In this document: piece by piece, positions 36,300 through 49,300 of the stretch | Layout: each line of letters begins with the position of its first letter | Numbering within the stretch: the first letter of the stretch is position 1 | From: Mya arenaria | Taxonomy: Eukaryota; Mollusca; Bivalvia; Myida; Myidae | NCBI RefSeq assembly: GCF_026914265.1 | Contig: NC_069124.1 | Span: 88,737,733 to 88,801,732, forward strand | Direction of reading: 5' to 3' | Length of the DNA: 64,000 nt | Position numbers and translations under genes: made by a program | Notes under the pieces: generated by a model | The model's input: only the letters and a program-made list of their open reading frames with translations | What the model was told of the DNA's origin: nothing | Database searches by the model: none

Positions 36300-39200
36300 T
36301 AGAAAATGATTCTCAAATGAAACTCAAATAATTCAATAGATACTATTATAAAATGTATCTACAACATCGTGACTGGAGACCGGAAACTGAACTCTAGTAT
36401 TTAATCGATTAAATATATTGCTTCTTGGATAAGCCTAAGAAAGAAACGCGATAAAATCTTATCGCTTAACTGATAAAATGTCGCACCTTTTATTTTCGAT
36501 TTATTTTTATTGTTCTTTAAACCACTAGGTAGTCTATAAAAAACCCTTCTCCAATGCAACAATAGATATCGCGTTTTTTCTCTCGATAGACTTATCAAAA
36601 AAGATGCACCAAAATAAATGTCAGATCTCGCATTTTTTCACTTTACACAGTACTTTAATTAGTAAAACTTCTAGGTATTCAATGAACACTGCATCTGCAG
36701 ATGCAACAATAAATATCGCTTTTTTTTCTCCAGACAGACTTAGTAATTGTCAAATCAAAGCAAAATAGTTTACTTGTACATTTTGTGCATGGGCAATTGA
36801 TAAATCGCGATGGTTCCTATCGATTTCCGTGTACAACTATAATTATTATTTTTTTAATTATTATTCATTATCTGTACTTTTTGCATTGTTCAAGTTCGAA
36901 GAGCTTACATTATGGCCCAAGTGCGTACATATATAGTTGTACTGAAAACAGTTGTACTCTTTGATACAAATAAAAGAAAATGTACTTTGGCCAGGCTTAT
37001 ATTTATCAAAATACCATTTCCTTGTATTCATTCAATAAATCATTGAGTGACTTATTAAGCATGGTTGTCGACCCGAAACCGTACTGAATGTATCAATTTC
37101 CCTCCCCAAACAAACCGCGGCGCAGCCAATACATGGTTGAAAACTTGTGCTTTCTACTGCAAGTGAAAATGAAACCATTGAAAGACAAGTAAGACTAATG
37201 CGTCTAGTTGTTACCAATTATTTGTATGACAATAACGCTGGTTTGGCAATGAGATCAGTGAATGACTGCATTGTTCATATGTTGAATCAATTAGTCGTCA
37301 ATATTTTAAAGGACTAAACTAACTGAAATAAATAACAAAACTGAAATCCAATGGAATTTTAGGATAATATCAAAGTGGGAAAGCTGGATTCCGAAATCAG
37401 TAAGTGTATTACAGTTCCTCTACTGTTTAAAAGCAAAATGGAAAACTAGTGGCTGGTCCGACAAATATTATGTAGGTTAATTAAGGTGTCACCATATTTT
37501 TATTAACTACTAGAATATTTACATTTTTTTATAACATATAATATAATAACGTTTTATCTCAGTTACAAACTTTTACAAATCTTATATATTTATAAAATAC
37601 CACGATAAAATGCGCAAAATCTAGAAACAACTGTACTTGGTACTTGTCGCCATAATTATTTCATTAATAGATGGACGCGTGCGTGTGTTTAATAACCATA
37701 CTATATCCAGTACATAATGATATATGCATAGTTATAAAGCTAGTAATCTTATAACATTGTGTACGAGCTTTACCATAAGTATTTCGAATATATAATATTA
37801 ATAACAATCAAGCTTTTCAGCAGAAAGGCCTTAACATGATTTAAAATCAACACATATAATTTCAATCTCGACATCAGTTTTAAATACTCGTGTGTATATC
37901 CGTGACGGATTATGAAGGCTCCCCCATCACAACATGAACATACAGCAGTGTGTATATCCGTGACGGATTATGAAGGCTCCCCCATCACAACATGAACATA
38001 CAGCAAACATGAAAGCGGCGTAAGAATCAATTCCTGTATATTGTTATGCAACAATCTGGCATTAATCGTAAAGGAAGGTTATAAGATGACAACTTAGGTA
38101 TTCAGGTGGTAAAACTTGACATGCTTTCACGGGTCCAAATATGTTCAACAGCGACATCCGTCTAAATGAATAATTCAAAGGTAGACTGGTGTTCAAGAAG
38201 TTGACTTGAGCCGTTAGTCAGTGTATTGTAAAGAAATACGCATCCATCAGCTCATTGTTTTCCGAGCGCATCATGCATGTATTTGGCATAATGGCTTCCT
38301 TTTGGGCAGCAGACAAACATGAACGATACCCAGTGGTTATAATAGATCTGGAAAAATGCCCCCTTTCAGGCCAAATGCGTCTCTAACACAAGGGTTGTAA
38401 AAAGAAAGCCTCAAATCCTTTTCGGCGCAATGTTCCCTTTTATGCTTGAAACATAGGTTTGCCAAGAGTGAAACAAGGGCGTCAATGCATACAAAATGGC
38501 ACAATGTTTTCCTTTGGGTAGCATACGTCCGCTAGCCAACAGTGATACAAAGGAATCAAACATCCATATTGCACAATGTAAAACCCACGTTGTATGTATT
38601 TCAATGGAGGCTGTCTTTCTGTCCCGTCGTTCTCATGTGTCTTTGATCTATACAACAAGCTGAGAGAATTGTGTTATAAGAAAACAGCTGCTTTTCTTTT
38701 AAAACGCAATCAAATTTGTACTTCTGATAAGAGTACTATTTTGTAAAACATTTTGTTCGCGTAATTTGAACTGTTTTGAAGGCTTGGAAGTGTATGAAAA
38801 GGGACATTACAGTTTCACAATGTATTTCTAATGACATCTTTATAAGGAGAGGTCGAACGGCAATCAGAGACCTTTGACAAAGAATGCTTTGCATTATCAG
38901 CCACTTTTAATGGATATCTCACTAAGGGATGATTGAAAGAAGAAGTGAAAAAGAAAATAAATCAACATCAAACGTTTATAAAACATTCTTCTTTCAAATG
39001 TGGCAACTCAAGATTGAAAGGCGCATTTGTTGCCGCTGTTAGCCCATACACTCACAAGCAATCGCACTCTGATAATGTGAATGAAATCGAATCAAAGTCC
39101 GTATGAATTAATTTGAAAACATTATTATCTATGATAGATAACTAGCTTCGGTGGTTATTTAAAGTGATCGATACCTCAAATTTCTCGTTCTGTTTTGATT

Positions 39201-40255
39201 CCTCGTTTACCAGCAGCGTGGACGACTTCGAATGGAAAAATGAAAGGAGCGTGTAAATCATTGATGAAATAATCAGCAGGAATTATTCAATTAATAAAAT
39301 ATATATGCCTGTTATAAAAGGCGATACAGTGGTACTGGTGGCGAATGATGGAGCAAAACAACTCGTGAAGCGGAGTGTCTCGGGTCATTTCTGGAAAAAC
39401 GATACTGATGTTCTTTTCTTAAATGATCACATTCAACGCACTTTATAATGTCATTTATGCAAAGATAGATATGTCGTTATAGGGTTAATTGTAATGTACC
39501 TACGATTGAGATTCCAGCGAACAACGGTGGAACCAATCTTGAAAATAATATTTGAACCTTGAAATCACTATGTGAGTATGACCATTGCTTCGGACAATAA
39601 GAACAAATGGTTAACAGTTGCACTTTATCTACTGCGAGGGTTTTAAGGATTCAATTGAGGTAAGCGACCGGCTGTTTGAACAGTAGATAGCCTATATTGC
39701 AGGTGTGATATCCGGGTGCCTTGTTCCACCTCTGTGTCAGCAAGTTATTACATTTCAACAGGGTAACTATACAATGTTACAAATCATAATCAGGAGTGGA
39801 ATTAGTCGCGAAAGAACACACTGTAGACACTGAACACACGAATACCAATGTCGCACGTGCACACCGAAACGGATCGAAACCTTATACAAACTGTAGCAGC
39901 CTCCCCGGAGAGAAAGTAAAAGACAACACAGTCTTGTGAACAGAGGAGCTCGAGTGAAGAGTGATTATTGGCGGAAAAATGCGTCCATGTTTAATTCACT
40001 GTTAATGGGTTACAAGAGGGCTTTCATCGGCGTTTGTCAACTGACAATTGGAAGTATGACAATTTATCGACAGAACCGCTAAAAAGCTTGGTTTTTAATG
40101 AGTTGACGATAAATGTCATGAACACTTAATGGAAGAGGCTGGAAGACAGACCAGAAAGAGTGGAAATATTTATTCTGGATTACTTTATCAGGAATAACGA
40201 AACTCTTCAAAATAATTATAATCTAAAACGCCCGACTATTGTACCTGGACAAGAG
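36300..40255. other. Non-coding, mostly featureless
   Basis: Two diverged copies around 36548 and 36700 share gcaacaata(g/a)atatcgc and a T-rich stretch. The stretch just before 40256 should contain the promoter and 5' leader of the coiled-coil gene, but no motif stands out. Confidence 0.4.
37891..38006 (+). repeat. 58-bp perfect tandem duplication
   Basis: Two adjacent identical copies starting tgtgtatatccgtgacggat and ending catgaacatacagca(g). A recent duplication in otherwise unique sequence. Confidence 0.95.
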
Positions 40256-40312
40256 ATGGATGACCAGAGTACGTACACTGGGCAGTATGCCAAGAGGCTG
40301 ATGAGAACCAAG
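40256..40312 (+). CDS. Coiled-coil gene exon 1
   Basis: Encodes MDDQSTYTGQYAKRLMRTK; donor AAG|gtaacc, phase 0. Its link to the next exon, 5.1 kb away, is inferred from phase and compatible composition. Confidence 0.6.
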
Positions 40313-43300
40313 GTAACCAAACACGATTGTCACAAGAAGTTCGATAGGCACTTGTAGAAAACTGTTCTAGTTGACCATGCCATTGTCTAAGATAGTGTTC
40401 AAGGTGGGACATGCCATTGTCTGAGACGGTGCTCTAGGTGAGGCATGCCATTATCTGAGACGGTGTTCTAAGTAACAAACCATTGTCTGAGACGGTGTTC
40501 AAGGTGAGGCATGCCACTGTCTGAGACGGCCTTCTAAGTAACAAGCCATTGTCTGAGACGGTATTCTAGGTGAGCATGTCATTATCTGGGTGAGGCACGC
40601 CATTGTCTGAGACGGTGTTCTAGGTGAGCATGCCATTGTCTGGGTGAGGCACGCCATTGTCTGAGACGGTGTTCTAGGTGAGGCATGCCATTATCTGAGA
40701 CGGTGTTCTAGGTGAGGCATGCCATTATCTGAGACGGTGTTCTAGGTGAGGCATGCCATTATCTGAGACGGTGTTCTAGGTGAGGCATGTCATTGTCTAG
40801 GTTAGGCATGTCATTTTTCTGGGTGAGGCACGCCATTGTCTGAGACGGTGTTCTAGGTGAGCCTGTCATTGTCAAGGTGAGGCATGCCATTATCTGAAAC
40901 GGTGTTCTAGGTGAGCATGCCATTGTCTGGGTGAGGCATGCCGTTGTCTGAAACGGTGTTCTAGGTGAGCATGCCATTGTCAGGGTGAGGCATGCCGTTG
41001 TCTGAGACGGTGTTCTAGGTGAGCCTGTCATTGTCTAGGTGAGGCATGTCATTGTCAGGGTGAGGCATGCCGTTGTCTGAGACGGTGTTCTAGGTGAGCC
41101 TGTCATTGTCTAGGTGAGCATGCCATTGTCAGGGTGAGGCATGCCGTTGTCTGAGACGGTGTTCTAGGTGAGCATGCGATTGTCTAGGTGAGGCATGTCA
41201 TTGCCTGAGACGGTGTTCTAGGTGAGCCTGTCATTGTCTGGGTGACGCATGTCATTGTCTGAGACGGTGTTCTAGGTGAGCATGCCATTGTCAGGGTGAG
41301 GCATGTCGTTGTCTGAGACGGTGTTCTAGGTGAGCCTGTCATTGTCTAGGTGAGGCACGTCATTGTCTGAGACGGTGTTCTAGGTAAGTCTGTCATTGTC
41401 TTGGTGACGCATGCCATTGTCTGAAACGGTGTTCTAGGTGAGCATGCCAGTGTCTGGGTGAGGCATGCAATTGTCTGAGACGGTGTTCTAGGTGAGCATG
41501 CCATTGTCTGGGTGAGGCATGTCATTGTCGGAAACGGTGTTCTAGGTAAACATGCCATTATCTGGTTGAGGCATGCCATTGTCTGAGACGGTGTTCTAGG
41601 TGTGGCGTGTCATTGTCTTATACTGTGTTCTAGATGAGCATGCCATTGTCTGAGACGGTGATCTAGGTGAGCATGTCATTTTCTGAGGAGCTGTTCTCGG
41701 TGTGGCATGCCATTATCTTATACCATGTTCTAGATGAGCATGCCATTGTCTGAGACGGTGTTCTAGGTGAGGCATGTCATTGTCTGAGACGATGTTCTAG
41801 GTGAGCACGTCATTGTCTGAGACGATGTTCTAGGTGAGCATGCCATTGTCTAAGACGGTGTTGTAGGTGAGCACGTCATTGTCTGAGACGGTGTTCTAGG
41901 TGAGCACGTCATTGTCTGAGACGGTGTTCTAGGCGAGCCTGCCAATGTCTGAGACGGTTTTCTATGTGAGCACGTCATTGTCTGAGACGGTGTTCTAGGT
42001 GAGCACGTCATTGTCTGAGACGGTGTTCTAGGCGAGCCTGCCAATGTCTGAGACGGTTTTCTATGTGAGCACGTCATTGTCTGAGACGGTGTTCTAGGCG
42101 AGCCTGCCAATGTCTGAGACGGTTTTCTCGGTGTGGCATGCCATTCTCTTATACTATGTTCTAGATGAGCATGCCATTGTCTGAGACGGTGTTCTAGGCG
42201 AGCCTGCCAATGTCTGAGACGGTTTTCTATGTGAGCACGTCATTGTATGAGACGGTGTTCTCGGTGAGCATGCCATTGTCTGGGTGAGGCATGACATTGT
42301 CTGAGACGGTGTTCTAGGTGAGCATGCCAATGTCTGAGACGGTGTTCTAGGTGAGCATGCCATTGTCTGGGTGAGGCATGCCATTGTCTGAGACGGTGTT
42401 CTAGGTGAGCATGCCAATGTTTGAGACGGTGTTCTAGGTTAGCATGCCATTGTCTGAAACTGTGTTCCATGTGAGCATGCCATTGTCTGGGTGAGGCATG
42501 CCATTGTCTGAGACGGTGTTGTAGGTGGGCACGCTATTTTCTGAGACGGTGTTCTAGGTGTGCATGCCAATGTCTGAGACGGTGTCCTAGGTGAGCACGC
42601 TATTTTCTGAGACGGTGTTCTAGGTGTGCATGCCAATGTCTGAGACGGTGTTATAGGTGAGGCATGCCATTGTCTTAGACGATGTCATAGGTGAGCACGC
42701 TATTTTCTGAGATGATGTCCTAGGTGATGCATGCCATTGTCTGAGGCCGTTATCTAGCTTAGCAGGCCATTGTCTGAGACACGTTCTAGGCGAGGCCTTT
42801 CATTTTCTGAGACGGTGTTCTAGGTGAGGCATGCCATTGTCTGAGGAGCTGTTCTCGGTGTGGCATGTCATTGTCGGAGCCTAGTTTTAGCTTAGCAGGC
42901 CATTGTGTGAGACGGTGTTCTAGGTGAACATGTCAATGTCAGAGGAGCTGTTCTCGGTGTGGCATGTCATTGTCGGAGTCTAGTTTTAGCTTAGCAGGCC
43001 ATTGTCTGAGACGGTGTTCTAGCGGAGGCATGCTAATGTCTGAGATAATGTTCAAGGACATGTTAGTTTGATTGTTATCTGTCAACATACTTTGCTATAT
43101 AATGAAAGTTGTAATATTTATATTAAGCACTGTTGGCAGTGTATTGAAATTTGGTACAGAAAACATATATGCATGGTTACGAATGAGAAAGAGAAACCAG
43201 CAACTAACTTTAAAGAACAACAAAATGTATTATATACAGTTTTACAAAGGTAATTCCAAATAAGTAAAGGTAAAATTTAAATACTTAGAACAAAGAATAA

Positions 43301-46300
43301 TGTCTAAAGACAATCTTCACAAAAGATTTTCACTGATCCCGGTATTTATAATGTCCATAGAACTAAATCCAGATGAAATATTGAACACACTAGATAACCA
43401 CTATTTAAATCCAACAACAATTTCAGAAGAATTCGCATAAAAGGTTGAAATCGAATCCTCATAGAATAACCTTATTAAATTCAAGATTTAAGAGATGTTC
43501 TAGCACTGGTGAAACTTAAATCATAATTCCACCAAAGATCAGAAATTTTGCCCTTAAATACCAGATTAAGAATGTTCCAGAACATACTACAAATATTCTC
43601 TAGAACTTTCTCTCAAATTCTATTGGAATCTACTCAAAAACATCAATACATGGAATAAAGAAACAGTTCTAAAACATTCTAAGCAAATCCTAATAAATAC
43701 ATTCTAAAATGTCATAAGAGAATATAATTTGTTTAATGAATCTAGGTAACACACCAATGAAACTGGAGTTCGAAACAGCGAAGTACTGACTTTTATATAC
43801 ATACATGTACATACATGTAATAGGATAATGAGTACGAATCAGTTTGAGTGCAGGCGACCATAGTTTTTACTTACCGATCATGAAATGAATGTGTGTCTTC
43901 GATGTGTTTTAAGTTTAAGGAAATGTTCATAACGAAAAAAAACCCACAAAAAACACATAAAACACATTATCACAAAAAAACAATCCATTAAAAAATATTT
44001 AAAGTTTTTGATCGTCAAGATATTATGATACAGATAATTAATGTGCCGAAGATATGAAAACTAGGCCGAGAAAAGAGAAAGTAAGTGCAATGCTAGAGGA
44101 AATTGAGTAGCTTGTTTGCATTCTGTGTTAGATAATGCGACAATATGGCCATGTTTGGGCTGTTATGGCTAATCTACAATACGGCCATGTTTGTGGAACT
44201 CTATAAGGGTTGCTATAACTGATCTGCAAGTTTCAAACCCGACGCCACATTACGTATATGCCATCATATCAATGTTATCAGAAAAAAACAATCAGTAAAT
44301 TATCTGTTCTATGGATAACTTGATAAGATATAAAATAGAATATACTTCGTGGTACACATTCAATTACAGATGTATTTTTCTTCAGACGTTTTAGTTTTTG
44401 TCCAGCCACTGATGCTTGTTTCGGTCTCAAGTCTAGTGGATATGTACTAATATTGACTACTCGTGTTTAGCATTTGATATTCATCACGCAATTGAAACTG
44501 AATTTTACCCATCATTAACTATTTTTCCAAAGATTTTCGTTCATCAACGTTTAGTCAAATATAGACACTGTCTGGTGTTTGATATGTTCGATAACGTATC
44601 AAAGAAGGAGACGGGTATTTTCTGCATTTGTTAAATATTTGCTATTCTGATTATGATACTTGATGTCAATATTGGACAACCATCTCCTCGAAATTGAACA
44701 TTTGATGTTTAAAGGCCAGCTACAAAATGCATGTGCTGTGCTTTCATAGAAGCCGTTGTTAAAGCTAATGGATTATTAAACATAATTTTTTTTATAAACT
44801 GTATATATATGACATGCATTAAGCAAATTCTCGTAATATGATAGTGGTTTTCCTTTTTTTTTAATTATATGTAATTACCGGCTAGATATACCGATAACAA
44901 AAAAATGTCTGAAAGTGTTTAATTGTCCCTTTAAGCACACACATTAGCACCAACTTAAACAATAGATTTCAGATAGGACGTTTTAAATTAATTATAACGA
45001 GAGAAAGATGCAGTCGAATAATTTTAAAGGAATGTTTTCCTTTACTAGAAAAGGAACATTTGCAATAACATTTCATGTGAGTACATTATGAAAGTAAATA
45101 CTAACCGCTCTTAGCCTTAGAAATGGACGGACGGACGAACGACAGACGGACGGACGTACGCCCGAAAAGACAGACGGATAGACATACGGATGGACGGACA
45201 GGCAAACAGCGGATATACATACAGAAAGGCATACAGACAGCCAGACAAGCCAGCCAACAGACCAGACAGACAGACAGACCAGATAGACAGACACAGCAGA
45301 CAAGACAGACAGACGGACGGACAAATATACACATAAAGACAATTAAAAGAAACTGCCATAATATTTTGGAGACTAAAATCATGCTTCGTTACTTTGGTTT
45401 TGTAGAAGATGGACTCAAGCAACAAGTTGCGGTTGCGTTCCCTACACGTGCAGCTGGGGTCATTGCTCGTGCAGCGGAAAGCCCTCAATTCAAAAGTTAC
45501 CACGCGACACTTTGAGCTGCTGCGGGAGGCCGTCGACGAGGTACGAGCTAATATGTTTGAACTAATTTCATTCGCCGATACACTCTTACGTATTCACTGA
45601 AACCTTATTTTGTGTAACTTTGGATATATCAGAAACCTGAATTGTTTCAAGAAAATGGTATGGCCTAGAACGTCATTCCTATGAGTATGTAAGCTATATC
45701 TCACCAGGTACTAGTGTGTAATAGTACGTTAACCACATGTTGTATGCCAAAGTACGTCATCCCTACGTGTATGTATTCTATGACCCACCATGTACTGGTC
45801 TATTTGTACGTCATCCCTATGAGTATGTAAGCTTTGTCCCCGGCCTGTACTGGTATGTTCTAGTACGTCATTTCTACGTGTGTGTAATCTACGACCCACC
45901 ATATACCGGTTAATATCTATGTCCCACTATGTATTTGCAAGTTGTGGTACGTCATTCTGAAATGCGTGTGTTATCTATGTCCCACTATGTATTTGTATGT
46001 TGTAGTACGTCATTCTGAAATGCGTGTGTTATCTATGTCCCACTATGTATTTGTATGTTGTAGTAGGTCATTCTGAAATGCGTGTGTTATCTATGTCCCA
46101 CTATGTATTTGTATGTTGTAGTACGTCATTCTTATGAGTATGTGCTATCAATGTCACACCATATATTTGTTTACACCAGGACGCAGATCCTTACGAGATC
46201 AAGGTTCGACTCAATCGGCTGGAGCAGTCACTAAAACAGGAGGGCCTCTATAAGAACGTTAAGGCAGACTTTGTCCAGCTCCGCAAGGAAATACTCGGGG

Positions 46301-49300
46301 TCAGTGAACTGCTCTTTCTCTTAAGCTGTATTTGATTCCCATATATCATCCACACTGTCTCGGTGCCTGTACAGTGTTACATCATGTTGAAAGCGCACCA
46401 AGCCCATGGTCAATGTCTTATGCAAGGATACAAATACTCATAATGCAGTACAGTTTCCATTCCTTCCTGGTTCTCATACGGATAAATATAATATAATATT
46501 CTCACAAATATTGTTAGTGGCTGAATAGCCATAATAAGCAGAATTTACTTCAACACGGTGTATAACGATTAAGTACAAATAACTTAATCAGTGCACAATT
46601 AATTCATGAAATAGGAGTACAAGACATGTAAGTTAGTATCTATGATTGAGTGTAGTAAATACATGAGTCAATAGTTATAAGGCCCGCTAATAGTGATTGG
46701 TTTTGTTTTCATGAAGACCGACCATGGGTGAGAGTACCATGGGCTGGATAAGGGAAAATGGTATCACGCACTCGACTCAATTAACCTAATGAGTAATTTG
46801 CACAAATTATTCATTTCACCAATGTATACATGTGCTAAGTCTACATTGCGTTTCGTAGTGACATTTTACTAGAATTTAACGCCTCAAGTCAGAGGTAAAT
46901 GCAGACGTTACATATATGACTGGTCCGTGTCTTGTTTAAACAAATCATTCAGAACAAGTTTTAACAAACCAATATAGATGGGGACTTGACGATACACCTA
47001 TACATCCCATCTGGTTATGATTTAAAGAGGCGTGTGTCTTGTAATGGCGGTCTGGGGCTCCGCGGGGTCTCGAGCACGCGGTGAGATCATAGCCGCCCGA
47101 CTAGCGCCGCGCCTCGGGTCAACGGCCCCACGGGTCGTCGACACCCAATAGTATTCATGTGAACTAGGCCGGCTTTGTTTTTGGTCATGGAACCTAGTAA
47201 TTTGCCAGGATTGATTAGTCATGTATCAATTTCAAAGAGAACAAACTGTCAAACTGTCAATGAATTGTTTCTGGCATGAAGCTATTGATTACAAGAAAAT
47301 CATTTTGCATGATTAAATTATCAAAGATATCGGTTGACATCGTATTGTTGTAATATATATCAAAGAAATCGAAATAAGATATTGTTAAATTCGACGTCAA
47401 GAAAACGTCTAGCTGCCACCAAATAATAACTTTGGTTTATGTCATTACCTCTGGTTATAGTTGCTACAGTGGACGCCAGGAGATGGGCCTAAACAACAGT
47501 CGCTGCCCGGCATTTTGGGGCCAAGGGACCGCACGTTTTACGTGGCGCCAAAAAACGCGGACGACAAAGACCCACCCAGTGGTACACATCAGACGTAAGT
47601 AATAAACCTCTGACGTTATATTGTTAATGCTCGAGCAATTCATTTCTATAGGGGCAAACATGACGTGGGGGGATTTTGTAAAGCAGTTATTTCCGCATTT
47701 TAAGCGAGTGTTTCGGCTGTGTGCTTTCAACTTGTAGAATTGTTTTGTTGTGTCTGTACGGATCCAAAGGAAGAAGCTTTGGCCGGTTTGGTTGAAGCCG
47801 TTCATGGGTAGAAGCTGGGTATTGGTTTAACCATGTTTGCGCGCACTCTGGCTTGTTTGGTTGAAGCCGTTCATGGGTTGAAGTTGGGTATTGGTTTAAC
47901 CATGTTTGCGCGCACTCTGGCTTGTTTGGCTGAAGCCGTTCATGGGTTGAAGCTGGGTATTGGTTTACCCATGTTTGCGCGCACTCTGGCTTGTTTGGCT
48001 GAAGCCGTTCATGGGTTGAAGCTGGGTATTGGTTTAACCATGTTTGCGCGCACTCTGGCTTGTTTGGTTGAAGCCGTTCATGGGTTGAAGCTGGGTATTG
48101 GTTTACCCATGTTTGCGCGCACTCTGGCTTGTTTGGTTGAAGCCGTTCATGGGTTGAAGCTGGGTATTGGTTTACCCATGTTTGCGCGCACTCTGGCTTG
48201 TTTGGTTGAAGCCGTTCATGGGTTGAAGCTGGGTATTGGTTTAACCATGTTTGCGCGCACTCTGGCTTGTTTGGTTGAAGCCGTTCATGGGTTGAAGCTG
48301 TATATTGGTTTAACCATGTTTGCGCGCACTCTGGATTGTTTGGTTGAAGCCGTTCATGGGTTGAAGCTGGGTATTGGTTTAACCATGTTTGCGCGCACTC
48401 TGGCTTGTTTGGTTGAAGCCGTTCATGGGTTGAAGCTGTATATTGGTTTAACCATGTTTGCGCGCACTCTGGATTGTTTGGTTGAAGCCGTTCATGGGTT
48501 GAAGCTGGGTATTGGTTTACCCATGTTTGCGCGCACTCTGGCTTGTTTGGTTGAAGCCGTTCATGGGTTGAAGCTGGGTATTGGTTTACCCATGTTTGCG
48601 CGCACTCTGGATTGTTTGGTTGAAGCCGTTCATGGGTTGAAGCTGGATATTGGTTTAACCATGTTTGCGCGCACTCTGGCTTGTTTGGTTGAAGCCGTTC
48701 ATGGGTTGAAGCTGGGTATTGGTTTAACCATGTTTGCGCGCACTCTGGCTTGTTTGGTTGAAGCCGTTCATGGGTTGAAGCTGGGTATTGGTTTAACCAT
48801 GTTTGCGCGCACTCTCGATCAAATTGTTATTATTATAAGTTAATACCTTTTTATTTCAAAAATCGGCATAATTTATCAGTGGGCAAATTTAATTGACAAT
48901 TGACTTATAAACTTATATTATACAAGTAGCAAATAGGAATTGGCAAAGCAATGAGGCATTGGCATGTCCCAACCGGATTTCCATATCGCCATGATGTTGT
49001 CATCTTGTCTCTACTTGGTTTACAGTATACTCTTGTTCTATTTATAGTTTATAGCCATTTAAAATGATAAACGTGTATATTTAAAGAGTACATTCATAGA
49101 GTATCTTTTCATGATAAACCATTATTTGAATAGATCATTTTATCAATATCTCATTGATCACCGATGATGGATTTGACAAGCAGTTTAAATATCGCTGAAA
49201 ATGGTCCCATGTACTTTAATTTTAAGATGTGGAAATGTCAATAAAAATCATGACATACAGTTGGCAGGTAGTTGGTAGTTGGAGATTGTAATATGCAACT

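Noticed and set aside
47022..47222. Minus-strand 66-codon frame over the GC-rich island
   Set aside because: Openness is explained by GC content; no recognisable protein.
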